Of a DNA stretch of 6,708 nucleotides, positions 1-5,548 are shown piece after piece. The position numbers and the translations under genes were made by a program. The notes beneath the pieces were generated by a model. It was not told the DNA's origin and did no database searches. It was given only the letters and a program-made list of their open reading frames with translations. Source of the stretch: Spirochaetia bacterium (GTDB lineage Bacteria > Spirochaetota > Spirochaetia > Treponematales > Breznakiellaceae). Each line of letters starts with the position of its first letter. Positions within the stretch are counted from its first letter, which is position 1. The stretch covers positions 1-6,708 of the forward strand of contig BOAV01000117.1 in the NCBI GenBank assembly GCA_026002045.1, written 5' to 3'.

Positions 1-232
1 GGGCGGAACCGGTCAGGGCGAAGGGCTCTACGACATTTTCCAAAGAGAGTGATGCACCGGATCGGGCCAACGGATGGGATTCACTGTCCTCAGCGAAAAG
101 GCCAGGCTGCCCAAGCTGCCCCCCGGGCACGGTTCCCCTTCGTATATGGTCAGGCAGTACTTCAACTGTGCACACCTCATCCAGAATTGAAAAAAGCCCC
201 TCCAGGGAGCCATCGTAAACACGCTCGATCAT
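1..232 (-). CDS. Putative DNA-repair/metabolism protein, DUF4130/TIGR03915-like, N-terminal part only
   Basis: An open frame of 77 complete codons starts at an ATG (230-232) and runs off the left edge without a stop. The start is supported by a G-rich ribosome site (AGGGGGT, about 240-246) 7-8 bases upstream and by a promoter just beyond it. The N-terminus reads MIERVYDGSLEGLFSILDE. That resembles the opening YDG(S/T)xEGLLxxxxE block of the DUF4130/TIGR03915 proteins, described as putative DNA-repair partners that usually sit beside a radical-SAM protein. A short QPGLFAED stretch further on fits the usual GxLF block of the family. The rest of the visible part is weakly conserved. The conserved C-terminal domain and any radical-SAM neighbour would lie outside the window, so the family call rests on about 20 residues. 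The gene is divergent from the one at 347. Confidence 0.6.
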   Translation of the reverse strand, partial: MIERVYDGSLEGLFSILDEVCTVEVLPDHIRRGTVPGGQLGQPGLFAEDSESHPLARSGASLSLENVVEPFALTGSA

Positions 233-252
233 GAAATTTACCCCCTAGAAAC

Positions 253-281
253 ACTATACATAAATTTAGTAGTTTTGACAA
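253..281 (-). promoter_or_regulatory. Sigma-70-type promoter of the leftward gene at 232
   Basis: On the minus strand there is a -35 box TTGTCA (276-281, 5 of 6 to consensus), a 17-base spacer, and a -10 box TATAGT (253-258, 5 of 6). The predicted transcript start is near 246, giving a leader of only about 14 bases that carries little more than the ribosome site. Box positions were read by eye; the start site is inferred. Confidence 0.6.
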
Positions 282-298
282 GAAGATTTGTACACAGA

Positions 299-328
299 TT
301 GAACAGGGGCCGGTTTGTTTGCTATACT
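299..328 (+). promoter_or_regulatory. Extended -10 promoter of the transglutaminase-like gene
   Basis: A -35-like box TTGAAC (299-304) is followed after 18 bases by TATACT (323-328). A TG one base upstream (320-321) gives the extended -10 TGCTATACT. The transcript would start near 335, about 12 bases before the ATG at 347. This rules against translation from the in-frame TTG at 275, which lies upstream of the promoter. The promoter stands back to back with the leftward one, with 17 bases between the two -35 boxes. Confidence 0.65.
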
Positions 329-335
329 CTGAACC

Positions 336-340
336 GGGGA
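336..340 (+). promoter_or_regulatory. Ribosome binding site fixing the start at 347
   Basis: GGGGA lies 6 bases before ATG 347. The open frame extends upstream to a TTG at 275, but the 24 extra codons contain the promoter and have no ribosome site. Starting at 347 also places a normal signal peptide at the very N-terminus. Confidence 0.6.
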
Positions 341-346
341 AATATT

Positions 347-1498
347 ATGGTTAAGAACTTTTTGTCATTGTTAATTGTATTCCATTTCACATTATTATGC
401 AGCCATGTATTTGCCGGGACTATTTATATTCCAAAATCTGATTTTGATTTTGAAGATATAAATATTGAAATTGATGAAAACCTGACACGGGCTATCGGGA
501 AAATGGGGTATGAATTCGTAGACTTTTCAGAAATTGATGTGAGAACTTTTTTGATAGAGGAAGGTTTGTTTGATTCCTTTGTTGAAGCTTTAGGCAATAT
601 GAATGACAGCCCGCAGTTCATAATGACAGAAACCGGTTTATCCGGACAAACATACATCATATCGGAAGTATATTTTGATGACACCGATATTTTTACCTGT
701 CTGGCTGTGCATGAATTTGCACCGGTGGTTTTTGACGAAAGTACTCTGGGTAAAACAAATATGTTTTATTGGGTTATTGATAATATATTCGTGTTAATTG
801 TTTTTGCAATGCTTGCCGCAATTACTGTTTTATTCATAAAGTTTGTATTTCCGCTTTTAAAGGCAGGGTCTGCCGCAAACGCTGCGGAATCAAGCCTTGA
901 AGAACACGCATCACAAACAAAATGGTGGAAGCGCGAGTTTAACTGGAAAAGAGAAAAAAACGGGCTGTCAATCAGGTTTGCAAATGGCATATTTTGGGCG
1001 CTTATACTGGCCGACATAATTATTTTGGGAAGTATCGTTTATTCAGGAATTACAACATATACTGTTCAGAAGTTAATACCATCGTTCAGCGGAACACGGG
1101 AGGAAATTGAAATCCTGGCCGCCGATTATATTGCGGAAAATATAACATACGAAGAAGGGGTGCATGGCGATATATCAATGGGATATATCGTTTATTTATT
1201 CCGGATTATCCCAATACCCATTCCAATTTGTTTTCCGCCGGATTCATATAAAGTTATCAACGATAAAGTTGGTGATTGTGATGAAATGACTTTTCTCTGG
1301 ATGAAGATGCTTCAAAAATCAGGTGTATTTGGGGTTGAAATGGCAATCAGCGAAACTGAACAACATGCGTGGGCGTATGATAAAAAGACCGGCCGCTATT
1401 GGGATGTTACCTGGTATGAGAATACAAACAGAGATACAGAATGGCTGAAAATGGACGAATCCTATTATCCCGTTGAAAAAATGTTGTTAACTCTTTAA
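347..1498 (+). CDS. Membrane-anchored transglutaminase-like protein, unrecognised family
   Basis: Predicted product of 383 residues; I do not recognise it as a named family. Residues 1-23 look like a signal peptide (K3, a hydrophobic stretch, VFA before G24). Residues 24-138 are acidic and probably extracytoplasmic. A long hydrophobic segment spans about 141-168. Next come a loop of about 45 residues, strongly basic towards its end (KWWKREFNWKREK), and a second membrane segment at about 214-236. By the positive-inside rule the basic loop is cytoplasmic, so the C-terminal domain (237-383) faces outwards. That domain has a transglutaminase/protease-like core: GDCDE with C311, QHAWA with H340 and YWDVTW with D353, in the order and spacing of a Cys-His-Asp triad. 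A proline-rich PIPIPICFPP stretch (289-298) precedes the core. The substrate is unknown; a protein or peptidoglycan cross-link or peptide bond is possible. The gene is much more AT-rich than its neighbours (10 G/C in 60 bases at 421-480), which suggests transfer. It appears to be transcribed alone. Confidence 0.85.
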   Translation: MVKNFLSLLIVFHFTLLCSHVFAGTIYIPKSDFDFEDINIEIDENLTRAIGKMGYEFVDFSEIDVRTFLIEEGLFDSFVEALGNMNDSPQFIMTETGLSGQTYIISEVYFDDTDIFTCLAVHEFAPVVFDESTLGKTNMFYWVIDNIFVLIVFAMLAAITVLFIKFVFPLLKAGSAANAAESSLEEHASQTKWWKREFNWKREKNGLSIRFANGIFWALILADIIILGSIVYSGITTYTVQKLIPSFSGTREEIEILAADYIAENITYEEGVHGDISMGYIVYLFRIIPIPIPICFPPDSYKVINDKVGDCDEMTFLWMKMLQKSGVFGVEMAISETEQHAWAYDKKTGRYWDVTWYENTNRDTEWLKMDESYYPVEKMLLTL

Positions 1499-1523
1499 TA
1501 ATGGACTTGTTCGAGAACCCGGT

Positions 1524-1571
1524 TGGTTCTCTCACAAGTCTCGCAAAATGCAGAGCATTTTGCATTTTTCA
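1524..1571. repeat. 48-bp direct repeat, copy 1
   Basis: Identical over 48 bases to 3289-3336, same orientation, offset 1765. It contains the central hairpin GCAAAATGC-AGA-GCATTTTGC. The match ends sharply on both sides (T/A at 1523 versus 3288; G/T at 1572 versus 3337). The two copies bracket enolase. Confidence 0.95.
1543..1569 (+). terminator. Possible terminator of the transglutaminase-like gene
   Basis: A 9-bp stem (1543-1551 with 1555-1563) with loop AGA is followed by ATTTTT (1564-1569), 45 bases after the stop at 1498. The stem is AT-rich and belongs to the repeat element, so termination may be borrowed from the element. The same hairpin at 3308-3334 has no gene on its plus strand to terminate. 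Confidence 0.4.
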
Positions 1572-1576
1572 GCAGA

Positions 1577-1608
1577 AGTTGTTCGATAACTGAAGTTATC
1601 GAACAACT
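1577..1608. repeat. Perfect 15-bp inverted repeat
   Basis: AGTTGTTCGATAACT, two bases (GA), then its exact reverse complement. It forms the right end of the hairpin element. No T-run follows on either strand, so it is not a standard intrinsic terminator. It lies between the convergent ends of the plus-strand gene and enolase. Confidence 0.85.
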
Positions 1609-1614
1609 CTAATA

Positions 1615-1653
1615 TAAAAAAGCGCCGTGCGCAATCCATGGCGCACGGCGCTT
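1615..1653 (-). terminator. Intrinsic terminator of enolase
   Basis: Read leftwards, a GC-rich stem of at least 12 bp (AGCGCCGTGCGC pairing with GCGCACGGCGCT, 8-base loop) runs straight into six T's (1621 down to 1616). It lies about 20 bases after the enolase stop codon and is a textbook Rho-independent terminator. Confidence 0.9.
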
Positions 1654-1673
1654 CGTAACTGCATTCCTGCAAA

Positions 1674-2975
1674 CTATTTCTTGATATTGTAGAACGCCTT
1701 CTTCCCTGCGTATTCGCTCACGCCCTCAAGCTGGTCCTCGATCCGCATAAGCTGGTTGTACTTGCAAACACGGTCGGTGCGGCTCATGGAGCCGGTCTTG
1801 ATCTGCCCGGTCTCAAGGCCCACCACCAGGTCGGCGATGAAGCTGTCCTCGGTTTCCCCGGAGCGGTGGGACACGATGGCGGTATACCCGGCCTTTTTGG
1901 CCATTTCCACCGCTTCGTAGGTCTCGGTGATGGTCCCGATCTGGTTCACCTTGATGAGGATCGAGTTACAGGCACCAAGGCCGATGCCCTTCTCAAGCCG
2001 CTTGGTGTTGGTCACAAAGAAGTCGTCACCCACGATCTGAATCTTGCTGCCCAGGGCCTTGGTCATCTTCACATAGCCGTCCCAATCGTCCTGGTCCAGG
2101 GGATCTTCGATGGAGATGATGGGGTACTTGTTCACCCACTTGGTAAAGAGGTCGATCATCTCATCGGCGGTATAGAGTTTGCCGGGCTCGGACTTCCAGA
2201 ATTTGTAGCCCTTCTTCTCGCCCTCGCCGTAAAGCTCGCTGCTGGCGCAGTCCATGGCAATACCGAACTGCTCCCCGTCGGCCTTGTAGCCTGCCTTTTC
2301 GATGGCCTTGACGATGAATTGCAGGGCTTCCTCGTTGCCGATGTCCGGGGCGAAACCGCCCTCGTCACCAACAGCGGTGTTCTTCCCCGCGGCTTTGAGC
2401 AGGCTCTTCAGGTTATGGAACACTTCCGCAGTCCAGCGGACCGCTTCCCGGACCGATTCGGCGCCCACGGGCATGACCATGAATTCCTGAAAGTCGATCT
2501 TGTTGTCCGAGTGCTTGCCGCCGTTGATGATGTTGGCCATGGGCACGGGGAGCAGGTTGGAATGGAAGGTCCCCAGATACTTGTAGAGGGGCACATCGAG
2601 GAAGTTCGCCGCCGCACGGGCCGCCGCCATGGACACACCCAGGATGGCATTCGCCCCCAGTTTGGCCTTATTGTCGGTGCCGTCCAGTTCGATCATGGTC
2701 CGGTCGATATCAACCTGTTCCAGGGCATCCAGGCCCTGAATTTCCGGGGCGATGATGTTGTTCACATTGTCCACCGCCTTGAGGACACCCTTGCCCAGGT
2801 AGCGGCTCTTATCGCCGTCCCGCAGCTCAACCGCCTCATAATCGCCGGTGGATGCCCCGGAGGGAACCGCTGCCCGCCCCAGGGAACCATCTTCCAGGAC
2901 CACATCCACTTCCACCGTGGGATTCCCCCGGGAATCGAGGATCTCCCTGGCTTCCACATATTCAATAATGCTCAT
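1674..2975 (-). CDS. eno: Enolase (phosphopyruvate hydratase)
   Basis: Interconverts 2-phosphoglycerate and phosphoenolpyruvate in glycolysis; a cytosolic, Mg-dependent enzyme. The product is 433 residues, the normal bacterial length. It opens with the family N-terminus (EILDSRGNPTVEVDV). It has the mobile loop around S39-S42 (PSGAST) and the catalytic acid region GDEGGFAP with E205. The metal ligands are D242, E290 and D317, and the catalytic base K342 lies in the signature ILIKVNQIGTITET. SHRSGETED (369-377) and K393 are also present. Residue numbers were counted here; roles come from enolases of known structure. A minor variation is DDFF where DDLF is common (317-320). The ATG at 2973-2975 has a strong Shine-Dalgarno (GGAGGA, 2981-2986) 5 bases upstream, plus its own promoter and terminator, so it is probably monocistronic. 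Codon use is GC-rich, unlike the neighbouring gene at 347. Confidence 0.98.
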   Translation of the reverse strand: MSIIEYVEAREILDSRGNPTVEVDVVLEDGSLGRAAVPSGASTGDYEAVELRDGDKSRYLGKGVLKAVDNVNNIIAPEIQGLDALEQVDIDRTMIELDGTDNKAKLGANAILGVSMAAARAAANFLDVPLYKYLGTFHSNLLPVPMANIINGGKHSDNKIDFQEFMVMPVGAESVREAVRWTAEVFHNLKSLLKAAGKNTAVGDEGGFAPDIGNEEALQFIVKAIEKAGYKADGEQFGIAMDCASSELYGEGEKKGYKFWKSEPGKLYTADEMIDLFTKWVNKYPIISIEDPLDQDDWDGYVKMTKALGSKIQIVGDDFFVTNTKRLEKGIGLGACNSILIKVNQIGTITETYEAVEMAKKAGYTAIVSHRSGETEDSFIADLVVGLETGQIKTGSMSRTDRVCKYNQLMRIEDQLEGVSEYAGKKAFYNIKK

Positions 2976-3014
2976 ACCGTTCCTCCAAATCTTTCAATGT
3001 TCTGTCTTACCCCT

Positions 3015-3043
3015 ATTGTCCGGGTTTAGCCGCCGGAAGTCAA
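3015..3043 (-). promoter_or_regulatory. Promoter of enolase
   Basis: On the minus strand: -35 TTGACT (3038-3043, 5 of 6), a 17-base spacer, and -10 GACAAT (3015-3020, 4 of 6). The transcript would start near 3008, with a leader of about 33 bases carrying the GGAGGA ribosome site. The -35 lies inside the 3' end of the reading frame that contains the transposase remnant, just beyond where transposase similarity stops. Confidence 0.6.
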
Positions 3044-3337
3044 GGGGAGGCTGCTACCATGGCAACAGCATTTACCCGCCAAACAAAGCAGCAATGGTGC
3101 CAGAGCAACCTTCCGTAAAATGTTCAGGTTTTGCAACGCATGGTCTTTGCGCGCACGGGTAGCATCCTCTCTGAAACTGACATCTAACGACCAATGAAGC
3201 CGATTTTCAATCGACCGGTGATTGCGGATAATCCGGCCGAATTGTTCGGCGCTGACGGATAAACTGCTGGGGTAGAATTTACCCCGCATGGTTCTCTCAC
3301 AAGTCTCGCAAAATGCAGAGCATTTTGCATTTTTCAT
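3026..3337 (-). pseudogene. ISAs1-family transposase remnant (C-terminal fragment)
   Basis: A 103-codon frame contains an unmistakable piece of an ISAs1-type DDE transposase: FYPSSLS, then NHRSIENRLHWSLDVSFRED, then RKDHALQNLNILRKVALA (residues about 20-83, bases about 3089-3280). In this family the glutamate of the IEN motif (E44 here) is the last acidic catalytic residue. The usual HWxIEN reads HRSIEN, so a conserved tryptophan is lost. The N-terminal two-thirds of the enzyme, including the first two catalytic aspartates, is absent. The C-terminal tail is replaced by an unrelated sequence (GKCCCHGSS...). Residues 1-16 are encoded entirely by the 48-bp repeat, so the apparent start is an artefact of fusion. 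No IS ends or target duplication could be recognised. This is a decayed IS, not a working gene; the frame may be open by chance. Confidence 0.8.
3289..3336. repeat. 48-bp direct repeat, copy 2
   Basis: Exact second copy of 1524-1571. It begins one base after the uxaE stop codon (3338-3340) and abuts the transposase remnant on the other side. The outer hairpins seen around copy 1 are missing here, so this is a core-only or truncated copy. Its 9-bp hairpin (3308-3316 with 3320-3328) could stabilise the 3' end of the uxaE message, but there is no T-run on that strand. Confidence 0.95.
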
Positions 3338-4750
3338 TTAACCTTTCTTAACTCCCAGCAGATCCAGGTGTTTCCCGATGTGTTTTATCAGCGCATCGGC
3401 ATAAACCTGTTCGTTCTTTTTCCAGAGTTTGTACAGCTTGTCTTTAAAGGCAAAGGACCCATCGGAATTTTTTTTGCTCAGGATAAGGCCGTAGGTGATA
3501 TGTATTAATTGCCGGGCATCGTTCTGATTAAAAAGATTGGGCAGTTCCGCATCCTTAAGGGTATCCACATTGGGGATCTTTGAAAGGTCCGTGGTGACGT
3601 GGTAGTATTTCTGCGCTTCATCAAAAGCGGAAAGGGCGTACTTGTGGACCTCCCGGTAAAGAGCGGGATCAACCGCCGCAACAACCCGCATGGCTTCCAG
3701 CCAATTGGTCCCCGCAGTCTTAACATGGAAGATGCCGCGGGTCTCCTTGCCGATACTGGGGAATACGCTGAATTTATCGGAACCCGAATGTATGCTCAGT
3801 TTGTATTTGAAGTGCCGGGCAATTACCGCGTGAATTTTTATTTCCTTTTCAAACTGTTTAAGGTCCCCGATGTAATCAATGCCCTTCTGGAATTCCCCGC
3901 AGAACCGGGGGGCCATGGTGGCAAAGACAACACCCGCATCGATAAGTTCCCGGGCTACAAAGTAATGCTGCAGGGGCGTAGTGGTGGACACCGTTTCGTC
4001 AATGGAGATTTCAAAGTCCGCCGCGTATTTGCCGTCCTTGAGGAAGCGGTTGTACATATCCACCGCAAAGCCGATGGCCTCGCCGTAGATGGCAACGATC
4101 TTTTTCAGTTCCCCTTCGGTAAAATCCAGAACCACCCCTTCACCGATGTCAAACTTTTTCCCCAGGTATTTATCCCCGTAGTTTTTTGGCAGCGCCGGGG
4201 CATTTGAATCGGTAACATCGTTCTTGATATGATCAGAACAGTCCAGGGTGATCATGCTGAAACCCAGTGAAAGGGCGTATTCCACATCCTTGACGGTCTT
4301 GAGGTGATCCCCATCGGCTCCCCAGCCCTTTTTGAACCCTTCCCTGAACACCGCAAAGGTAACGGCGTCCAGCACATCCTCGTAGGTCCTGTTGGTCAGG
4401 TTGAGTTCCCGGATTGACTGCTGGGCAAAAACCGGGTATGCATCGTAGTGCTCGAAAAGTTTGATGTGCCCCGGTGTGGCGATCCCCAGCCGGTCCCCCA
4501 GGCCGAAACTCCGATCTTTGGTAAGCACCCGGCTGGGCGCGGTAAAGGGAAGAAGCTTACGCAGGACTTCTGCGTTTTCGTGTGTCAGAGGCGCCTTGAT
4601 CTTGCCATCCCCCAGTTTTTCTCCCTTAAAATCCGCGATGCCTTGGGCGATGATAAAATCCTCATCCCCAACTTTTGCCAAAAATACGGCGGAAGATCCG
4701 CCAATTTTGTTTATTGATTTTTCATAAGCCTCAAATCCTGAATAGTTCAT
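3338..4750 (-). CDS. uxaE: Tagaturonate epimerase, UxaE family
   Basis: UxaE, described in Thermotoga, epimerises D-tagaturonate to D-fructuronate. This lets galacturonate carbon enter the mannonate/KDG branch without the altronate route, and it acts in the cytosol. The product here is 470 residues, close to the family's length. Conserved-looking blocks are DRLGIATPGH (86-95), TLDCSDH (168-174), SIDET (249-253), ATMAPRFCGEFQKGIDYIGD (277-296), SIHSGSDKFS (319-328) and FHVKTAGTNW (341-350). The acidic and histidine residues in these blocks are plausible metal or substrate ligands, which is inference. ATG 4748-4750 has an AAGGAG ribosome site 5 bases upstream. The gene has its own promoter, and no other uronate gene is in the window, so its partners (UxaC, UxuA, UxuB) must be elsewhere. 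The stop is followed one base later by the 48-bp repeat. No clear terminator is seen. Confidence 0.85.
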   Translation of the reverse strand: MNYSGFEAYEKSINKIGGSSAVFLAKVGDEDFIIAQGIADFKGEKLGDGKIKAPLTHENAEVLRKLLPFTAPSRVLTKDRSFGLGDRLGIATPGHIKLFEHYDAYPVFAQQSIRELNLTNRTYEDVLDAVTFAVFREGFKKGWGADGDHLKTVKDVEYALSLGFSMITLDCSDHIKNDVTDSNAPALPKNYGDKYLGKKFDIGEGVVLDFTEGELKKIVAIYGEAIGFAVDMYNRFLKDGKYAADFEISIDETVSTTTPLQHYFVARELIDAGVVFATMAPRFCGEFQKGIDYIGDLKQFEKEIKIHAVIARHFKYKLSIHSGSDKFSVFPSIGKETRGIFHVKTAGTNWLEAMRVVAAVDPALYREVHKYALSAFDEAQKYYHVTTDLSKIPNVDTLKDAELPNLFNQNDARQLIHITYGLILSKKNSDGSFAFKDKLYKLWKKNEQVYADALIKHIGKHLDLLGVKKG

Positions 4751-4777
4751 AAGGACTCCTTAATGTATTTATTTTTC

Positions 4778-4786
4778 AGTATACCA
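4778..4786 (-). promoter_or_regulatory. Extended -10 promoter of uxaE
   Basis: On the minus strand TGGTATACT (4786 to 4778) is an extended -10 like the one before the gene at 347. There is no good -35 at 16-18 bases (best ATGTTC); a run of seven T's (4794-4800) fills part of the spacer. The transcript would start near 4771, leaving a leader of about 20 bases with the ribosome site AAGGAG (4756-4761). Confidence 0.6.
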
Positions 4787-4809
4787 CAACTTTAAAAAAA
4801 GAACATTGT

Positions 4810-4860
4810 AAAAATGCCGACCAGTTTTTGTATTATTAAGTTCAAGCCCCGGTTCGGGCA
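4810..4860 (-). terminator. Weak candidate terminator after rsmG
   Basis: Read leftwards, TGCCCGAACC (4860 to 4851) can pair with GGTCGGCA (4822 to 4815) through two single-base bulges, followed by TTTTT (4814-4810). The loop is long (28 bases) and the left arm is inside the rsmG coding end, so this is only a possibility. If it fails, tex-rsmG transcripts could read into uxaE. Confidence 0.25.
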
Positions 4861-5543
4861 GGTGGGTGGATGAGCGCCAAATGCCGTTCCTCATTAAGGC
4901 CGGGGACCGGGCAAGGAAGCGCCTCCCATTTGCCTGAATATTTTTCAACCGCCGCCATTTCCGTTTGTATCGCCTCCATCCGTCCCTTATAAGCCGCCAG
5001 AACACCGCCTTCGGCGAGCAGCCTGAACAGGCCCTTGAGTATGGACTCGTCCAATGGCCGGAATGCCCGGAAGGTGATGATGTTAAAACCCCCCGGCGCC
5101 TGTTTTTCCATTTCCCCTTCTGCAACCGTAACATTGGAAAGCCCCAGCACAGCGATGGTGTTTCGCAGAAATCCTGCGCGGCGGCCCATCCGTTCAATAA
5201 GGGTGAATGAAATATCAGGCAAAGCGATAGCCAAAGGAATTCCCGGCAGCCCCGCGCCGGAACCCGCATCCGCGATAAGCAGATGCTCCTGAATTTTTCC
5301 ACATGTTTCCAGGAGCCGCAGAATAATGCCCAGCGGCGCCAATGAGTCGAGGATATGTTTGGTGACCAGTTCGCCGTGATCCTTTGCGCCCACGAGGCCG
5401 TAGGCAGGATTGAAAAGTTCGATCTCGGCGATGTATTGTTCGAGCAGATTAAGAATATCTTCAGCACGAAATTTAACGATGGCGTCAACAGCGCTATCCG
5501 CTTCGCAGAGGCGCTGAATTCCTTCGCTCAGAATTGGGTCCAT
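4842..5543 (-). CDS. rsmG: 16S rRNA (guanine-527-N7)-methyltransferase RsmG
   Basis: Methylates N7 of G527 in the 530 loop of 16S rRNA using S-adenosylmethionine; loss is known to give low-level streptomycin resistance in other bacteria. The product is 233 residues, within the family range. It shows KHILDSLAPL (62-71), the SAM-binding glycine-rich loop ADAGSGAGLPGIPLAI (91-106), an acidic residue ending the next strand with a basic stretch (LIERMGRRAGFLRN, 115-128), FRAFRPL (158-164) and the AYKGR block (184-188). These are the standard RsmG landmarks. The ATG at 5541-5543 lies 5 bases after the tex stop and has only a poor ribosome site (TAAG, itself overlapping the tex stop), so translation is probably coupled to tex. 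Several long open frames in other phases cover the same bases but lack family motifs. Confidence 0.95.
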   Translation of the reverse strand: MDPILSEGIQRLCEADSAVDAIVKFRAEDILNLLEQYIAEIELFNPAYGLVGAKDHGELVTKHILDSLAPLGIILRLLETCGKIQEHLLIADAGSGAGLPGIPLAIALPDISFTLIERMGRRAGFLRNTIAVLGLSNVTVAEGEMEKQAPGGFNIITFRAFRPLDESILKGLFRLLAEGGVLAAYKGRMEAIQTEMAAVEKYSGKWEALPCPVPGLNEERHLALIHPPARTGA

Positions 5544-5548
5544 TTGGC

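Larger units (their letters stand above)
1501..1609. repeat. Small hairpin-rich MITE/REP-like element
   Basis: This intergenic block holds three consecutive inverted repeats: 1504-1519 with 1525-1540 (14 of 16 paired), 1543-1551 with 1555-1563 (9 of 9), and 1577-1591 with 1594-1608 (15 of 15). Its two ends are imperfect inverted repeats of each other: ACTTGTTCGAGAAC (1505-1518) and AGTTGTTCGATAAC read on the minus strand (1608 to 1595), 12 of 14 identical. TAATA occurs on both sides (1496-1500 and 1610-1614) and could be a 5-bp target duplication, though the flanks are AT-rich and the fit to the ends is not exact. The core recurs at 3289-3336. These are the features of a non-autonomous mobile repeat; that identity is an inference. 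Confidence 0.6.

Noticed and set aside
49..234. 61-codon plus-strand frame and a 64-codon minus-strand frame (28-222)
   Set aside because: Both overlap the better supported partial gene at 1-232, which has a promoter, ribosome site and family-like N-terminus.
275..280. Perfect TTGACA on the plus strand as a -35 box
   Set aside because: No -10 box lies 16-18 bases downstream; the bases are better explained as the overlapping minus-strand -35 TTGTCA.
275..346. In-frame TTG extension of the transglutaminase-like gene
   Set aside because: It overlaps the -35 and extended -10 boxes and would put a basic, non-signal stretch before the signal peptide; the ribosome site supports 347.
347..420. Lipoprotein signal (LLCS) at the N-terminus of the transglutaminase-like protein
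   Set aside because: The residue before Cys is Leu, outside the normal lipobox, and a VFA-G signal peptidase I site follows.
1501..1609. CRISPR array
   Set aside because: The repeats are inverted, of different sequence and length, and not regularly spaced.
1866..3029. 387-codon open frame on the plus strand
   Set aside because: It is antisense to enolase, which has every catalytic residue. The long open frame follows from GC-rich third positions; the translation has no recognisable domain.
3270..3287. GGGGTA-GAATT-TACCCC inverted repeat
   Set aside because: A 6-bp stem inside transposase-derived coding sequence with no T-run; likely chance.
3599..4207. 202-codon open frame on the plus strand
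   Set aside because: It is antisense to uxaE, with no ribosome site or family resemblance.
4769..5488. 239-codon open frame on the minus strand
   Set aside because: It overlaps rsmG in another phase; only the rsmG phase shows the SAM-binding and HILDSL motifs.
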